Source: Azospirillum sp. TSO35-2
GTDB lineage: Bacteria; Pseudomonadota; Alphaproteobacteria; Azospirillales; Azospirillaceae
DNA length: 64,000 nt
NCBI RefSeq assembly: GCF_003116095.1
Contig: NZ_LGRA01000013.1
Span: forward strand, 63,342 to 127,341
Direction: 5' to 3'
Shown: one piece after another, positions 45,443 to 54,012 of the stretch
How the letters are laid out: the number at the start of each line of letters is the position of its first letter
Position numbering within the stretch: position 1 is the stretch's first letter
Program-made: the position numbers and the translations under genes
Notes under the pieces: model-generated
What the model saw: only the letters and a program-made list of their open reading frames with translations
Told to the model about the DNA's origin: nothing
Database searches by the model: none

Positions 45443-45519
45443 GAGGTCGCCCGGAGGTTCGAGGGTCGGTGGTGACGGGGACGGCACCCTAGCGGAAACG
45501 CCGCCCCGGCATCACGCCC

Positions 45520-46722
45520 TCAGATCACACCCCTGTCCCGCAGCGCCGAGATGTCGGCCGCGCTCAGCCCCAGCCCGTCGGCCAGGACGGCGTCGGTGTG
45601 CTGGCCCAGCGTCGGCGGGGCGGTGTCATGCACCAGCGGGGTGCCGGAATAGCGGATCGGGCTCGCCACCGTCGGCACGCTGCCCTGGGTCGGGTGCGGC
45701 AGATCCTGACGGATGTTGCGGGCCTGGACCTGGGGATCGGCGAACACCGCCGTCAGGTCGTTGATCGGGCCGCAGGGCACGCCGACCGCCTCCAGCGCGC
45801 TCAGCCAGTCGTGGCTGTCGCGGGTGCGGATCAGCTCCTCCAGCAGCGGCACCAGCTCCTTGCGATTGGCGACGCGGGCGGGATTGGTGGCGTAGCGTTC
45901 GTCCTTCGCCAGATCCGGCCGGCCGGCGACGGTGCAGAACTTGGCGAACTGGCCGTCGTTGCCGACCGCCAGGATGATGTAGCCGTCGCGGGTGGCGAAG
46001 GCCTGATAGGGCACGATGTTGGGGTGGGCGTTGCCGAGCCGCTGCGGCGCCGTGCCGCCGACCAGGCAGTTCATCGCCTGGTTGGCGAGGACCGCCACCT
46101 GGACGTCGAGCAGCGCCACGTCGACCTGCTGCCCCTCGCCGGTGCGGTCGCGGTGGGCCAGCGCGCCCATGATGCCGATGGTGGCGTAGAGGCCGGTGAA
46201 GATGTCGGTCACCGCGACGCCGACCTTGACCGGACCGCCGCCCGGTTCGCCGTCGGGCTGGCCGGTGACGCTCATCAGCCCGCCCATGCCCTGGATCATG
46301 AAGTCGTAGCCGGCGCGGTTGCGGTACGGCCCGGTCTGCCCGAAGCCGGTGATCGAGCAATAGACCAGCCGCGGGTTGACCGCCTTCAGGCTGTCATAGT
46401 CCAGCCCGTATTTGACCAGCCCGCCGACCTTGAAATTCTCGATGACGACGTCGGCCTGGGCGGCCAGCTTGCGCACCAGCTCCTGCCCTTCCGGGCGCTC
46501 GAAGTCGATGGTGATGGAGCGCTTGCCGCGGTTGGTCGACAGGAAATAGGCCGACTGGTCGCCGGCCCAGGGCGGACCCCAGGCGCGGGTATCGTCGCCG
46601 GCCCCCGGCCGTTCCACCTTGATCACGTCGGCGCCGAGATCGGCCAGCGTCTGCGCCGACCACGGCCCGGCCAGCACGCGCGACAGCTCCAGCACCCGGA
46701 TGTGCGACAAGGGTCCGGCCAA
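45520..46722 (-). CDS. CaiB/BaiF (family III) CoA-transferase
   Basis: 400 residues. It shows LSRVLAGPWSAQTLADLGADVIKVERPGAGDDTRAWGPPW at the N-terminus and SITGFGQTGPYRNRAGYDFMIQGMGGLMSVTG, with the catalytic aspartate in YDFMIQ, the position used by formyl-CoA transferase. It moves CoA between carboxylic acids; the acid cannot be read from sequence. It lies downstream of gabT on the same strand but beyond a 230-base repeat region, so membership of the GABA operon is uncertain. Confidence 0.9.
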   Translation of the reverse strand: MAGPLSHIRVLELSRVLAGPWSAQTLADLGADVIKVERPGAGDDTRAWGPPWAGDQSAYFLSTNRGKRSITIDFERPEGQELVRKLAAQADVVIENFKVGGLVKYGLDYDSLKAVNPRLVYCSITGFGQTGPYRNRAGYDFMIQGMGGLMSVTGQPDGEPGGGPVKVGVAVTDIFTGLYATIGIMGALAHRDRTGEGQQVDVALLDVQVAVLANQAMNCLVGGTAPQRLGNAHPNIVPYQAFATRDGYIILAVGNDGQFAKFCTVAGRPDLAKDERYATNPARVANRKELVPLLEELIRTRDSHDWLSALEAVGVPCGPINDLTAVFADPQVQARNIRQDLPHPTQGSVPTVASPIRYSGTPLVHDTAPPTLGQHTDAVLADGLGLSAADISALRDRGVI

Positions 46723-46751
46723 GACTGTTCCTCCCGATTGGTTTTTTATAG

Positions 46752-46950
46752 CCCTCTCCCGCCCTTAAGTCCCCTCTCCCCCTGGGGAGAGGGGCAGGGT
46801 GAGGGGGAAGCATTGCGGAGCGCCGGTGATGATGCCGGCACTCCGCGTTGCTTGAAAATCCTCGCCATGCTTCCCCCTCACCCTTCCCAAGCTTCGCTTG
46901 GGCCCCTTCCCTCTCCCCAGGGGGGAGAGGGAAGCCGGGCGGGAGAGGGA
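46752..46950. repeat. BIME-like inverted repeat pair between gabT and the CoA-transferase
   Basis: Two copies of a unit (CCCTCTCCCGCC...CTGGGGAGAGG...AGGGTGAGGGGGAAGCAT) face each other. Between them is a hairpin of its own (GCGGAGCGCCGG pairing with CCGGCACTCCGC). It fills nearly the entire spacer between the two genes. Confidence 0.8.
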
Positions 46951-46955
46951 TCAGT

Positions 46956-48242
46956 TCACGCCGACACCAGTTCTTCCAGGGAACGCTCGATGATGTCCAG
47001 GCCTTCGTCGACCAGGGCATCCGACGCGGTCAGCGGGACCAGGACGCGGATGACGTTGGCGTAGGTGCCGCAGGACAGCAGGATCAGGCCCTTTTCCGCC
47101 GCCTTGGCGACCAGCGCCTTGGTCAGGTCGGCTGCCGGCTCCTTGGTCTCGCGGTCGGTGACCAGTTCCATCGCCACCATGGCGCCCAGGTTGCGGACGT
47201 CGCCCACCACCGACAGGCTGTTGCGCTGGCCCATGGTGCGGAAGCGGCCGGCGATGCGCTCGCCCAGCTCCTGGCTGCGCTCGACCAGCTTCTCGTCCTC
47301 GATGACCTTGATGACGGCCAGCGCGGCGGTGGTCGCCAGCGGGCTGCCGGCGTAGGTGCCGCCGAGGCCGCCCGGGACCGGAGCGTCCATCAGATGGGCC
47401 TTGCCGGTCAGCGCCGACAGCGGGAAGCCGCCGGCCAGGCTCTTCGCCATGGTGACGAGGTCCGGCTCGATCCCGGCATGCTCGACGGCGAACATCTTGC
47501 CGGTGCGGGCGAAGCCGGTCTGGATCTCGTCGACGATCATGACGATGCCGTGCTTGTCGCACAGCGCGCGCAGCGCCTGCAGGAAGGCGGGCGAGGCGAT
47601 GTTGAAGCCGCCTTCACCCTGCACCGGCTCGATGATGAGCGCGGCGACGCGGGCCGGATCGACGTCGGACTTGAACAGGGTGTCCAGCGCCTTCAGGCTT
47701 TCCGCCTCGGTGATGCCGCGGTAGGCGTTGGGGAACGGCACATGGTAGATGTCGGCCGGGAAGGGACCGAAGCCGACCTTGTAGGGCACGACCTTGCCGG
47801 TCAGGCCCATGGTCAGCAGGGTGCGGCCGTGGAAGCCGCCGGAGAAGGCGATGACCGCCGGCCGGCCGGTGGCGGCACGGGCGACCTTCACCGCGTTTTC
47901 CACCGCTTCAGCGCCGGTGGTGAAGAAGGCGGTCTTCTTCGGGGTCGGGCCGGGGACCAGGCTGTTCAGCTTTTCCGCCAGCTCGACGAAGCTGTCGTAG
48001 GGCGTGACCATGGCGCAGGTGTGGGTGAAGCGGTCGAGCTGGGCCTTGACCGCCTCCATCACCTTCGGGTGACGGTGGCCGGTGTTCAGCACGGCGATGC
48101 CGCCGGCGAAATCGATGTAGCGCTTGCCCTCGATGTCCCAGATCTCGGCGTTTTCGGCGCGATCGACGTAGATCGGCAGGCCGGCGGAAATGCCACGGGA
48201 AACGGCGGCCTCGCGGCGGGTGGCGAACGACTGGTTGCTCAT
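46956..48242 (-). CDS. gabT: 4-aminobutyrate (GABA) aminotransferase
   Basis: 428-residue class III PLP aminotransferase: GIAVLNTGHRHPKV, FFTTGAEAVENAVKVARAATGRPAVIAFSGGFHGRTLL, the catalytic lysine in MAKSLAGGFPLSA, and GGTYAGSPLATTAAL. It converts GABA and 2-oxoglutarate to succinate semialdehyde and glutamate. The related 5-aminovalerate reaction is possible. It follows gabD by 28 bases in one operon. Confidence 0.94.
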   Translation of the reverse strand: MSNQSFATRREAAVSRGISAGLPIYVDRAENAEIWDIEGKRYIDFAGGIAVLNTGHRHPKVMEAVKAQLDRFTHTCAMVTPYDSFVELAEKLNSLVPGPTPKKTAFFTTGAEAVENAVKVARAATGRPAVIAFSGGFHGRTLLTMGLTGKVVPYKVGFGPFPADIYHVPFPNAYRGITEAESLKALDTLFKSDVDPARVAALIIEPVQGEGGFNIASPAFLQALRALCDKHGIVMIVDEIQTGFARTGKMFAVEHAGIEPDLVTMAKSLAGGFPLSALTGKAHLMDAPVPGGLGGTYAGSPLATTAALAVIKVIEDEKLVERSQELGERIAGRFRTMGQRNSLSVVGDVRNLGAMVAMELVTDRETKEPAADLTKALVAKAAEKGLILLSCGTYANVIRVLVPLTASDALVDEGLDIIERSLEELVSA

Positions 48243-48270
48243 TGCTGGTCTTCCTTGAAGCAAGCGGACG

Positions 48271-49731
48271 TCAGGCGCCGAGGCCGACGCAGAGGTATTT
48301 GACTTCCATGAAATCGTCGAGGCCGTACTTGGAGCCTTCGCGGCCGATGCCGGACTCCTTGACGCCGCCGAACGGGGCCACCTCGGTCGAGATGATGCCC
48401 TCGTTGATGCCGACGATGCCGTATTCCAGTTGCTCCGCCACACGCCAGACGCGGCCGATGTCGCGGCTGTAGAAATAGGCGGCCAGGCCGAACTCGGTGT
48501 CGTTGGCCATGCGGATCGCCTCCTCTTCCGTCTCGAAGCGGAAGAGCGGGGCGACCGGGCCGAAGATCTCCTCGCGGGCCAGACGCATCTCGGGGGTGAT
48601 GCCGGTCAGGATCGTCGGCTCGAAGAAGGTGCCGCCCAGCGCGTGGCGCTTGCCGCCCAGCGCGACCTTGGCGCCCTTCTCCAGCGCGTCGCCCATCAGC
48701 TCCTCGACCTTGGCGATGGCGTCGGCGTTGATCAGCGGACCCTGGGTCACGCCGGCCTCGACACCGTTGCCGACCTTCAGCTGCTTGACAGCCTCGGCCA
48801 GCTTGGCGGTGAAGGCGTCGTAGACGCTGGACTGCACCAGCAGCCGGTTGGCACAGACGCAGGTCTGGCCGGCGTTGCGGTACTTCGACGCCATGGCGCC
48901 CTTGACCGCCTCGTCCAGGTCGGCGTCGTCGAAGACGATGAACGGGGCGTTGCCGCCCAGCTCCAGCGACACCTTCTTGACCGTGCTGGCGGCCTGCCGC
49001 ATCAGCAGCTTGCCGACCTCGGTCGAGCCGGTGAAGCTGACCTTGCGGACGATCGGGCTGTGGGTCAGCTCGTTGCCGATGGCCGCCGGCTCGCTGCCCA
49101 TCACGATGTTGAAGACGCCGGCCGGCATGCCGGCGCGCTCCGCCAGTTCGGCCAGCGCCAGGGCGGACAGGGGGGTGTCCTCGGCCGGCTTGACCACCAC
49201 GGTGCAGCCGGCGGCCAGCGCCGGGGCGCATTTGCGGGTGATCATCGCGTTCGGGAAGTTCCACGGCGTGATCGCCGCGACGACGCCGATCGCCTCCTTC
49301 AGCACGACGATGCGCTTGTTGGCGGCGAAGGTCGGGACGACGTCGCCGTAGGCGCGCTTGCCCTCTTCCGCGAACCACTCGATGAAGGAGGCGCCGTAGA
49401 CCACCTCGCCGCGGGCCTCGGCCAGCGGCTTGCCCTGCTCGGCGGTCATCAGCTGGGCCAGATCCTCCTGCGCGGCGAGGATCAGCTCGTACCAGCGGCG
49501 CAGGATGGCCGCGCGCTCCTTGGCGGTCTTGGCCTTCCAGCCGGGCAGCGCGGCGTTGGCGGCGTCGATCGCCTCGCGCGTCTCGGCGGCGCCCATGTCG
49601 GCGACCTCGGCGATGACCGCGCCGGTGGCGGGGTTGGTGACCGGGAAGCTCTTCCCGGAATCGGCCGCGCGCCACGCACCGTTCACGTAGCCCTTGGTTC
49701 GAAGAAGGCCCTGGTCGTTCAGCGACAGCAT
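48271..49731 (-). CDS. gabD: NADP-dependent succinate-semialdehyde dehydrogenase
   Basis: 486 residues. Catalytic C291 is in NAGQTCVCANRL, with C293 as the redox partner typical of GabD. General base E257 is in VSLELGGNAPFI, and the nucleotide-binding FTGSTEVGK is at 233-241. It oxidises succinate semialdehyde to succinate, completing the GABA shunt started by GabT. The start at 49731 matches the family N-terminus; the in-frame upstream extension crosses the promoter. Confidence 0.95.
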   Translation of the reverse strand: MLSLNDQGLLRTKGYVNGAWRAADSGKSFPVTNPATGAVIAEVADMGAAETREAIDAANAALPGWKAKTAKERAAILRRWYELILAAQEDLAQLMTAEQGKPLAEARGEVVYGASFIEWFAEEGKRAYGDVVPTFAANKRIVVLKEAIGVVAAITPWNFPNAMITRKCAPALAAGCTVVVKPAEDTPLSALALAELAERAGMPAGVFNIVMGSEPAAIGNELTHSPIVRKVSFTGSTEVGKLLMRQAASTVKKVSLELGGNAPFIVFDDADLDEAVKGAMASKYRNAGQTCVCANRLLVQSSVYDAFTAKLAEAVKQLKVGNGVEAGVTQGPLINADAIAKVEELMGDALEKGAKVALGGKRHALGGTFFEPTILTGITPEMRLAREEIFGPVAPLFRFETEEEAIRMANDTEFGLAAYFYSRDIGRVWRVAEQLEYGIVGINEGIISTEVAPFGGVKESGIGREGSKYGLDDFMEVKYLCVGLGA

Positions 49732-49859
49732 GTTCGATCCGCCCTGGAATGGAAAGGTTGGGTCTGGGAGGCCGCGCCCGGCTGAAAGGCCCGGCGGAAC
49801 GGAACGTTCCGGGGCGGCTTCCGGCGCGGGGGCCTGGACCATGGACAGGAGCCTACCAT

Positions 49860-49889
49860 GTTTAATAAATTAAACAACCCCTGTTTAAC
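49860..49889. promoter_or_regulatory. Palindromic operator between gabD and the PuuR-like regulator
   Basis: GTTTAATAAATTAAAC is a perfect 16-base palindrome, followed 7 bases later by another half site GTTTAAC. It is the most AT-rich spot for kilobases. It lies about 130 bases before gabD and about 70 before the regulator gene, so it is a likely binding site for that regulator. Confidence 0.6.
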
Positions 49890-49960
49890 TGTTCATATTC
49901 TGATGACGGGGTTGCGCAGATGGGCTATTGCCTAGACCGGAACGGGAGGGGGTATCGGTG

Positions 49961-50527
49961 ATGGAATTCGATGTCGGCGCGCGGTTGAAGCAGATCCGCG
50001 AGCAGCACGGCCTGTCGCAGCGGGCGCTGGCCCAGCGGGCCGGTGTCACCAACGGCACGATCTCGCTGATCGAGCAGAACCGCAGCAGCCCGTCGGTGTC
50101 GTCGCTGCGCAAGGTGCTGCAAGGCATCCCGATGAGCCTTGCCGAATTCTTCTCCTCCGACGACCTGCCGCCGCCCGAGCAGATCTTCTTCCAGGACGGC
50201 GAGTTGATCGAGCTGGCCGGCGAACTGAAGGGCACCGTCGGTCAGGTCTCCTTCCGGCAGGTCGGCGACCTGCGCGGCCGCAACCTCCAGATCCTGCACG
50301 AACGTTACGCTCCCGGCGCCGACACCGGCCGCACCATGCTCCAGCACGAGTCCGAAGAGGGCGGCATCGTCGTCAAGGGCCGGATCGAACTGACGGTCGG
50401 CGACCGCAAGCAAATCCTCGGCCCCGGCGACGCCTACCTGTTCGACAGCCGCATCCCCCATCGCTTCCGCAACATCGGCGACGAGGACTGCGAACTGATC
50501 AGCGCCTGCACGCCGCCCTATCTGTAA
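49961..50527 (+). CDS. PuuR-like XRE-cupin transcriptional regulator
   Basis: 188 residues. The N-terminal helix-turn-helix is RLKQIREQHGLSQRALAQRAGVTNGTISLIEQNRSSPSVSSLRKVLQGI. The C-terminal cupin has GRTMLQHESEEGGIVVKGRIELTVGDRKQILGPGDAYLFDSRIPHRFRNIG, the arrangement of PuuR, which senses putrescine. It lies between the gabDT genes and a polyamine importer, supporting that role. The ATG at 49961 is preceded by GGGAGGGGG. Confidence 0.87.
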   Translation: MEFDVGARLKQIREQHGLSQRALAQRAGVTNGTISLIEQNRSSPSVSSLRKVLQGIPMSLAEFFSSDDLPPPEQIFFQDGELIELAGELKGTVGQVSFRQVGDLRGRNLQILHERYAPGADTGRTMLQHESEEGGIVVKGRIELTVGDRKQILGPGDAYLFDSRIPHRFRNIGDEDCELISACTPPYL

Positions 50528-50545
50528 GCGCCCGTCGCCGCGGAA

Positions 50546-50569
50546 GGGAGGGGCATAAGCCCCCTCCCC
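50546..50569. terminator. Hairpin between convergent puuR-like gene and potC
   Basis: GGGAGGGGC-ATAA-GCCCCCTCCC lies in the 53-base gap between convergent stops. It has no T-tract, so it is at best a weak bidirectional terminator. Confidence 0.4.
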
Positions 50570-50580
50570 CGGCCACTCCC

Positions 50581-51411
50581 CTACTCCACGTTCCCTTTCA
50601 GCCGCTCGTTCCGCCGGCGCAGGAATTCCAGCGTCGACAGCAGGCAGACCGAGATCACCGTCAGCACCACCGCCACCGCGGTGATGGTCGGGCTGATGTT
50701 TTCGCGGATGCCGCTGAACATCTCGCGCGGCAGGGTGCGCTGCTCCGGCCCGGCGAGGAACAGCACCGTCACCACCTCGTCGAAGCTGGTGGCGAAGGCG
50801 AACAGAGCGCCCGACGCCAGACCGGGCAGGATCAGCGGCAGGATGACTTTGCGGAAGGTCAGCAGCGGCGGCGCCCCCAGCGAGGCGGCGGCGCGCGCCA
50901 GCGTCATGTCGAAGCCCTGCAGGGTCGCCGACACCGTGATGACGACGAAGGGCGTGGCCAGCGCGGTGTGCACCAGGATCAGACCGAGATAGTTGCCGGT
51001 CAGACCCAGGGGCGCGAAGAAGAAATAGACGCCAACCGCGGTGATGACCACCGGGACCACCATCGGCGACAGCACCAGCGCCAGCACCAGCGGCTTCCAC
51101 TTGCTCTTCCACTGCGCCAGCCCCAGCGAGGCGATGGTGCCCAGCACCATCGACAGGCAGGCCGACGAGACGCCGATGATGACGCTGTTCTTCAGCGACG
51201 ACATCCAACGGGCCGAGCTGAGGAAATCGATGTACCAGCGCAGCGAGAAGCCGGGCAGCGGGTAGGTCAGATAGGTGCTGGAGCTGAAGGACAGCGGCAC
51301 GATCGCCAGGATCGGCGCCATCAGGAAGATGAACACCAGCGTGGCCGAGACGATCGTCGTGATCCAGGCGATCCGCTGGCTGGCGGTGCGGGGGGAGTGG
51401 GCGGCGCTCAA
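50581..51411 (-). CDS. potC: Polyamine-type ABC transporter permease (PotC-like)
   Basis: 276 residues with six membrane segments. The coupling motif is ARAAASLGAPPLLTFRKVILPLILPG. The start is a TTG (TTGA overlap with the potB stop), supported by GGGAGG 9 bases upstream; no ATG is available near the homologous start. It is last gene of the potA-potD-potB-potC block. Confidence 0.9.
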   Translation of the reverse strand: MSAAHSPRTASQRIAWITTIVSATLVFIFLMAPILAIVPLSFSSSTYLTYPLPGFSLRWYIDFLSSARWMSSLKNSVIIGVSSACLSMVLGTIASLGLAQWKSKWKPLVLALVLSPMVVPVVITAVGVYFFFAPLGLTGNYLGLILVHTALATPFVVITVSATLQGFDMTLARAAASLGAPPLLTFRKVILPLILPGLASGALFAFATSFDEVVTVLFLAGPEQRTLPREMFSGIRENISPTITAVAVVLTVISVCLLSTLEFLRRRNERLKGNVE

Positions 51412-52658
51412 TTCTTCAATCCTCCCGTCGTCTGGCGACCGAGCGCCAGCTTGCCGTAGACCGTCGCCAGCACCAGCGTGGAGAGCAGCAGCACCGCCCC
51501 CAGCGCCGAGGCCAGGCCCCAGTTGACCGTTTCCGTGGTGTAGAAGGCGATGAAGGCCGAGATCATCTGGTCCGCCGCGCCGCCGACCAGGGCCGGCGTG
51601 ATGTAGTAGCCGATGGCCAGGATGAAGACGAGCAGGCAGCCGGCGCCGATGCCGGGGATGGTCTGCGGCAGGTAGATGCGCCAGAAGGCGGTGGTCGGCG
51701 GCGCGCCCAGCGAGGCGGCGGCCCGCATGTAGGCCGGCGAGATCGACCGCATGACGCTGTAGAGCGGCAGGATCATGAAGGGCAGCAGCACATGGGTCAT
51801 CGCCATGTAGACGCCGAACCGGTTGTAGATCAGCCGCAGCGGCTCGTCGATCACGCCCAGCCATTGCAGCGAGCCGTTGACGATGCCCTCGCTCTGCAAA
51901 ATCACGATCCAGGCGCAGGTGCGCACCAGAAGCGAGGTCCAGAAGGGCAGCAGCACGAAGATCATCAGCAGGTTCGACCGGCCGGTCGGCAGGTTGGCCA
52001 GCAGGTAGGCCACCGGGAAGCCCAGCACGAGGCACAGCACGGTGACGCCGATGCCGATCGTGAAGGTGCGGATGAAGACGTCGCGGTAGATCGCCTGGTC
52101 CTCCGGCGCCGAGACGATGGCGCCGTCGGCGTTCCGCGTCAGGTCGACCGCCGCCAGCAGGTAATAGCTGGTGACCGGACCGCTGGCGCTCTTGATCGCC
52201 GTCCAGCTCTCGCGCTCGCCCCAGGCCGGGGTGAGGCCGATCAGCGTCTCCTTGGCGGTGCCGGGGGCCGGCTGCTCCTTCAGCTTGCGGGCGGTCGACA
52301 GCAGCGTGGTGCGGAAGCCGTTCACGACGTAGTTCAGCCGCTTGGCCGCCACCGGCAGCGTCCCGGCGTCGCGCGCCGCGCGCATGTCGGCGGCCAGCGC
52401 GGCGTAGGCCGCCTCGTCAGGCAGTCCCTGGCCGTTCCAGTGCTCCAACGCCGCCACGGTGTGGGGCAGCACCTGCGGCACCTCCCAATCGTCCACCGAC
52501 TTCCAGATCATCCCGGCCAGCGGAATGACGAAGGTGAACAGCAGGAAGGCCAGCAGCGGCATCACCAGACCCAGCGCACGGAGCTGCCGGGCCCGCTCGG
52601 ACCGTTTCAATCGACGCTTCAACGGCACGTCGGCGCCGGCAACGAATGCGGCTGTCAT
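51408..52658 (-). CDS. potB: Polyamine-type ABC transporter permease (PotB-like) with large periplasmic insert
   Basis: 416 residues, well over the roughly 285-310 usual for PotB. After the first helix (LVMPLLAFLLFTFVIPLAGMIW) there is an insert of about 140 residues. It runs from DDWEVPQVLPHTVAALEHW to AIYRDVFIRTF before the second helix, so it should face the periplasm. The remainder is normal, with the coupling motif MRAAASLGAPPTTAFWRIYLPQTIPG. The insert could dock the binding protein. The start at 52658 has AGGACGAA upstream. It is coupled to potC by overlap. Confidence 0.9.
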   Translation of the reverse strand: MTAAFVAGADVPLKRRLKRSERARQLRALGLVMPLLAFLLFTFVIPLAGMIWKSVDDWEVPQVLPHTVAALEHWNGQGLPDEAAYAALAADMRAARDAGTLPVAAKRLNYVVNGFRTTLLSTARKLKEQPAPGTAKETLIGLTPAWGERESWTAIKSASGPVTSYYLLAAVDLTRNADGAIVSAPEDQAIYRDVFIRTFTIGIGVTVLCLVLGFPVAYLLANLPTGRSNLLMIFVLLPFWTSLLVRTCAWIVILQSEGIVNGSLQWLGVIDEPLRLIYNRFGVYMAMTHVLLPFMILPLYSVMRSISPAYMRAAASLGAPPTTAFWRIYLPQTIPGIGAGCLLVFILAIGYYITPALVGGAADQMISAFIAFYTTETVNWGLASALGAVLLLSTLVLATVYGKLALGRQTTGGLKN

Positions 52659-52683
52659 CGGGTTCGTCCTGTCGAAAAGTCGC

Positions 52684-52884
52684 TTCCCTCTCCCGGCCCG
52701 GGAGAGGCGTGTAACCGTCCGACCGATGGTCGGAAGAGCGCCGAAGGCGCTGGGTCGGAAGAGCGCCGAAGGCGCCGGGTGAGGGGTGATCCAAGGAACC
52801 ATGCGGTTCAGGATTTTTGAGCTGCCCCTCACCCTTCCCACCGCTCTGCGGCGGGTCCCTCCCTCTCCCGGGACGGGAGAGGGA
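52684..52884. repeat. BIME-like repeat region between potD and potB
   Basis: Two CCTCTCCC-GGGAGAGG hairpins lie at its ends (52684-52706 and 52861-52884), in inverted orientation with their GGGTGAGGGG flanks. Inside is a 25-base tandem duplication beginning GTCGGAAGAGCGCCGAAGGC (52729-52753 and 52754-52778, one mismatch). It separates the binding-protein gene from the permease genes. Confidence 0.8.
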
Positions 52885-52900
52885 AATACCGCTCACACGC

Positions 52901-53947
52901 TTACTTCGCCGCCCACTTGTTGAAGCGCTCGGTCAGGCGGTCGATGTTTTCCAGCCAGAAGTTCACGTTGATCTCGATCGCGTTCTTCATGTTGGCCGGG
53001 GCGGTCGGCAGGTCGGCCAGGATCGCCGGGGGGACCAGCGACGGGGCCTTCTTGTTCGACGTGCCGTAGGCGATGCCCTGCGACAGCTTGGCCTGGTTCT
53101 CCGGCTTGCCGACGAAGTCGAGGAACTTGTGCGCGGCCTCGACGTTCGGGCTGCCCTTCAGGATGACCCAGCTGTCGATGGTGAACAGCGCGCCGTTCCA
53201 CACCATGCCGAAGTTCTTCTTCTCGTTCTTGTTCGCGGCGTCGATGCGGCCGTTGTAGACCGAGGTCATCGCCACTTCACCGGACGCGAGCAGCTGCGGC
53301 GGCTGGGCGCCGGCCTTCCACCAGACGATGTCGTTCTTGATGGTGTCGAGCTTCTTGAAGGCGCGGTCGATGCCGGCCTCGGTCGCCAGGACCTTGTAGA
53401 CGTCGGCCGGGGCGACGCCGTCGGCCATCAGCGCGATTTCCAGCGTGGTCTTGGCGCCCTGGCGCAGGCCGCGCTTGCCCGGGAACTTCTTGGTGTCGAA
53501 GAAGTCGGCCCAGCTCTTCGGCGGGTTCGCCATCTTGTCCTTGTCGTAGCCGAGCACGAAGTCATAGACGATCGCGCCGACGCCGCAGGGGTTCACCGTC
53601 GCCGGCAGGTAGGCATCCTCGCCGCCGATCTTCGAATAGTTGATCTGCTCGTACAGGCCTTCGTCGCAGCCCAGCGCCAGCTCGTCGCTCTCGACCTGGA
53701 CAACGTCCCAGGTGGACGCGCCGCCCTGGACCTTGGCGCGCAGGACGCCGACGCCGCCGTCCCAGGATTCATCGTTCATCGGCGTGCCGGCGGCCTTGAA
53801 CGGCTCGAAATAGACCTTCTTCTGCACGTCCTGATAGGCGCCGCCCCACGACACGACGGTCAGGTCGCGGGCGCTGGCGGCCGAGGCCAGGGCCGTGATG
53901 GCGGTGAAGGTCGCGACGAAACCGAGAGCCATCCTAAACTTCGACAT
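52901..53947 (-). CDS. potD: Polyamine-type ABC transporter periplasmic binding protein (PotD-like)
   Basis: 348 residues. A signal peptide ends near ASA-RD (about residue 27), and the mature start DLTVVSWGGAYQDVQKKVYFEPF is characteristic of the SBP_bac_8 polyamine/opine subgroup. PKSWADFFDTKKFPGKRGLR and NFGMVWNGALFTIDSWVILKGSPN are further family blocks. It delivers putrescine, GABA-like or related amines to the permease. It lies downstream of potA by 65 bases. Confidence 0.92.
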   Translation of the reverse strand: MSKFRMALGFVATFTAITALASAASARDLTVVSWGGAYQDVQKKVYFEPFKAAGTPMNDESWDGGVGVLRAKVQGGASTWDVVQVESDELALGCDEGLYEQINYSKIGGEDAYLPATVNPCGVGAIVYDFVLGYDKDKMANPPKSWADFFDTKKFPGKRGLRQGAKTTLEIALMADGVAPADVYKVLATEAGIDRAFKKLDTIKNDIVWWKAGAQPPQLLASGEVAMTSVYNGRIDAANKNEKKNFGMVWNGALFTIDSWVILKGSPNVEAAHKFLDFVGKPENQAKLSQGIAYGTSNKKAPSLVPPAILADLPTAPANMKNAIEINVNFWLENIDRLTERFNKWAAK

Positions 53948-54012
53948 GATCCCCGTCCTTTTATCCGTGGTTGTTCGTTGGTGGGAGGCACCTGGCCTGA
54001 GAAACCACGCTC

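Noticed and set aside
46723..46955. Repeat region after gabT considered as a mobile element with its own gene
   Set aside because: About 230 bases of facing hairpins with no open frame of substance. It is non-autonomous at most.
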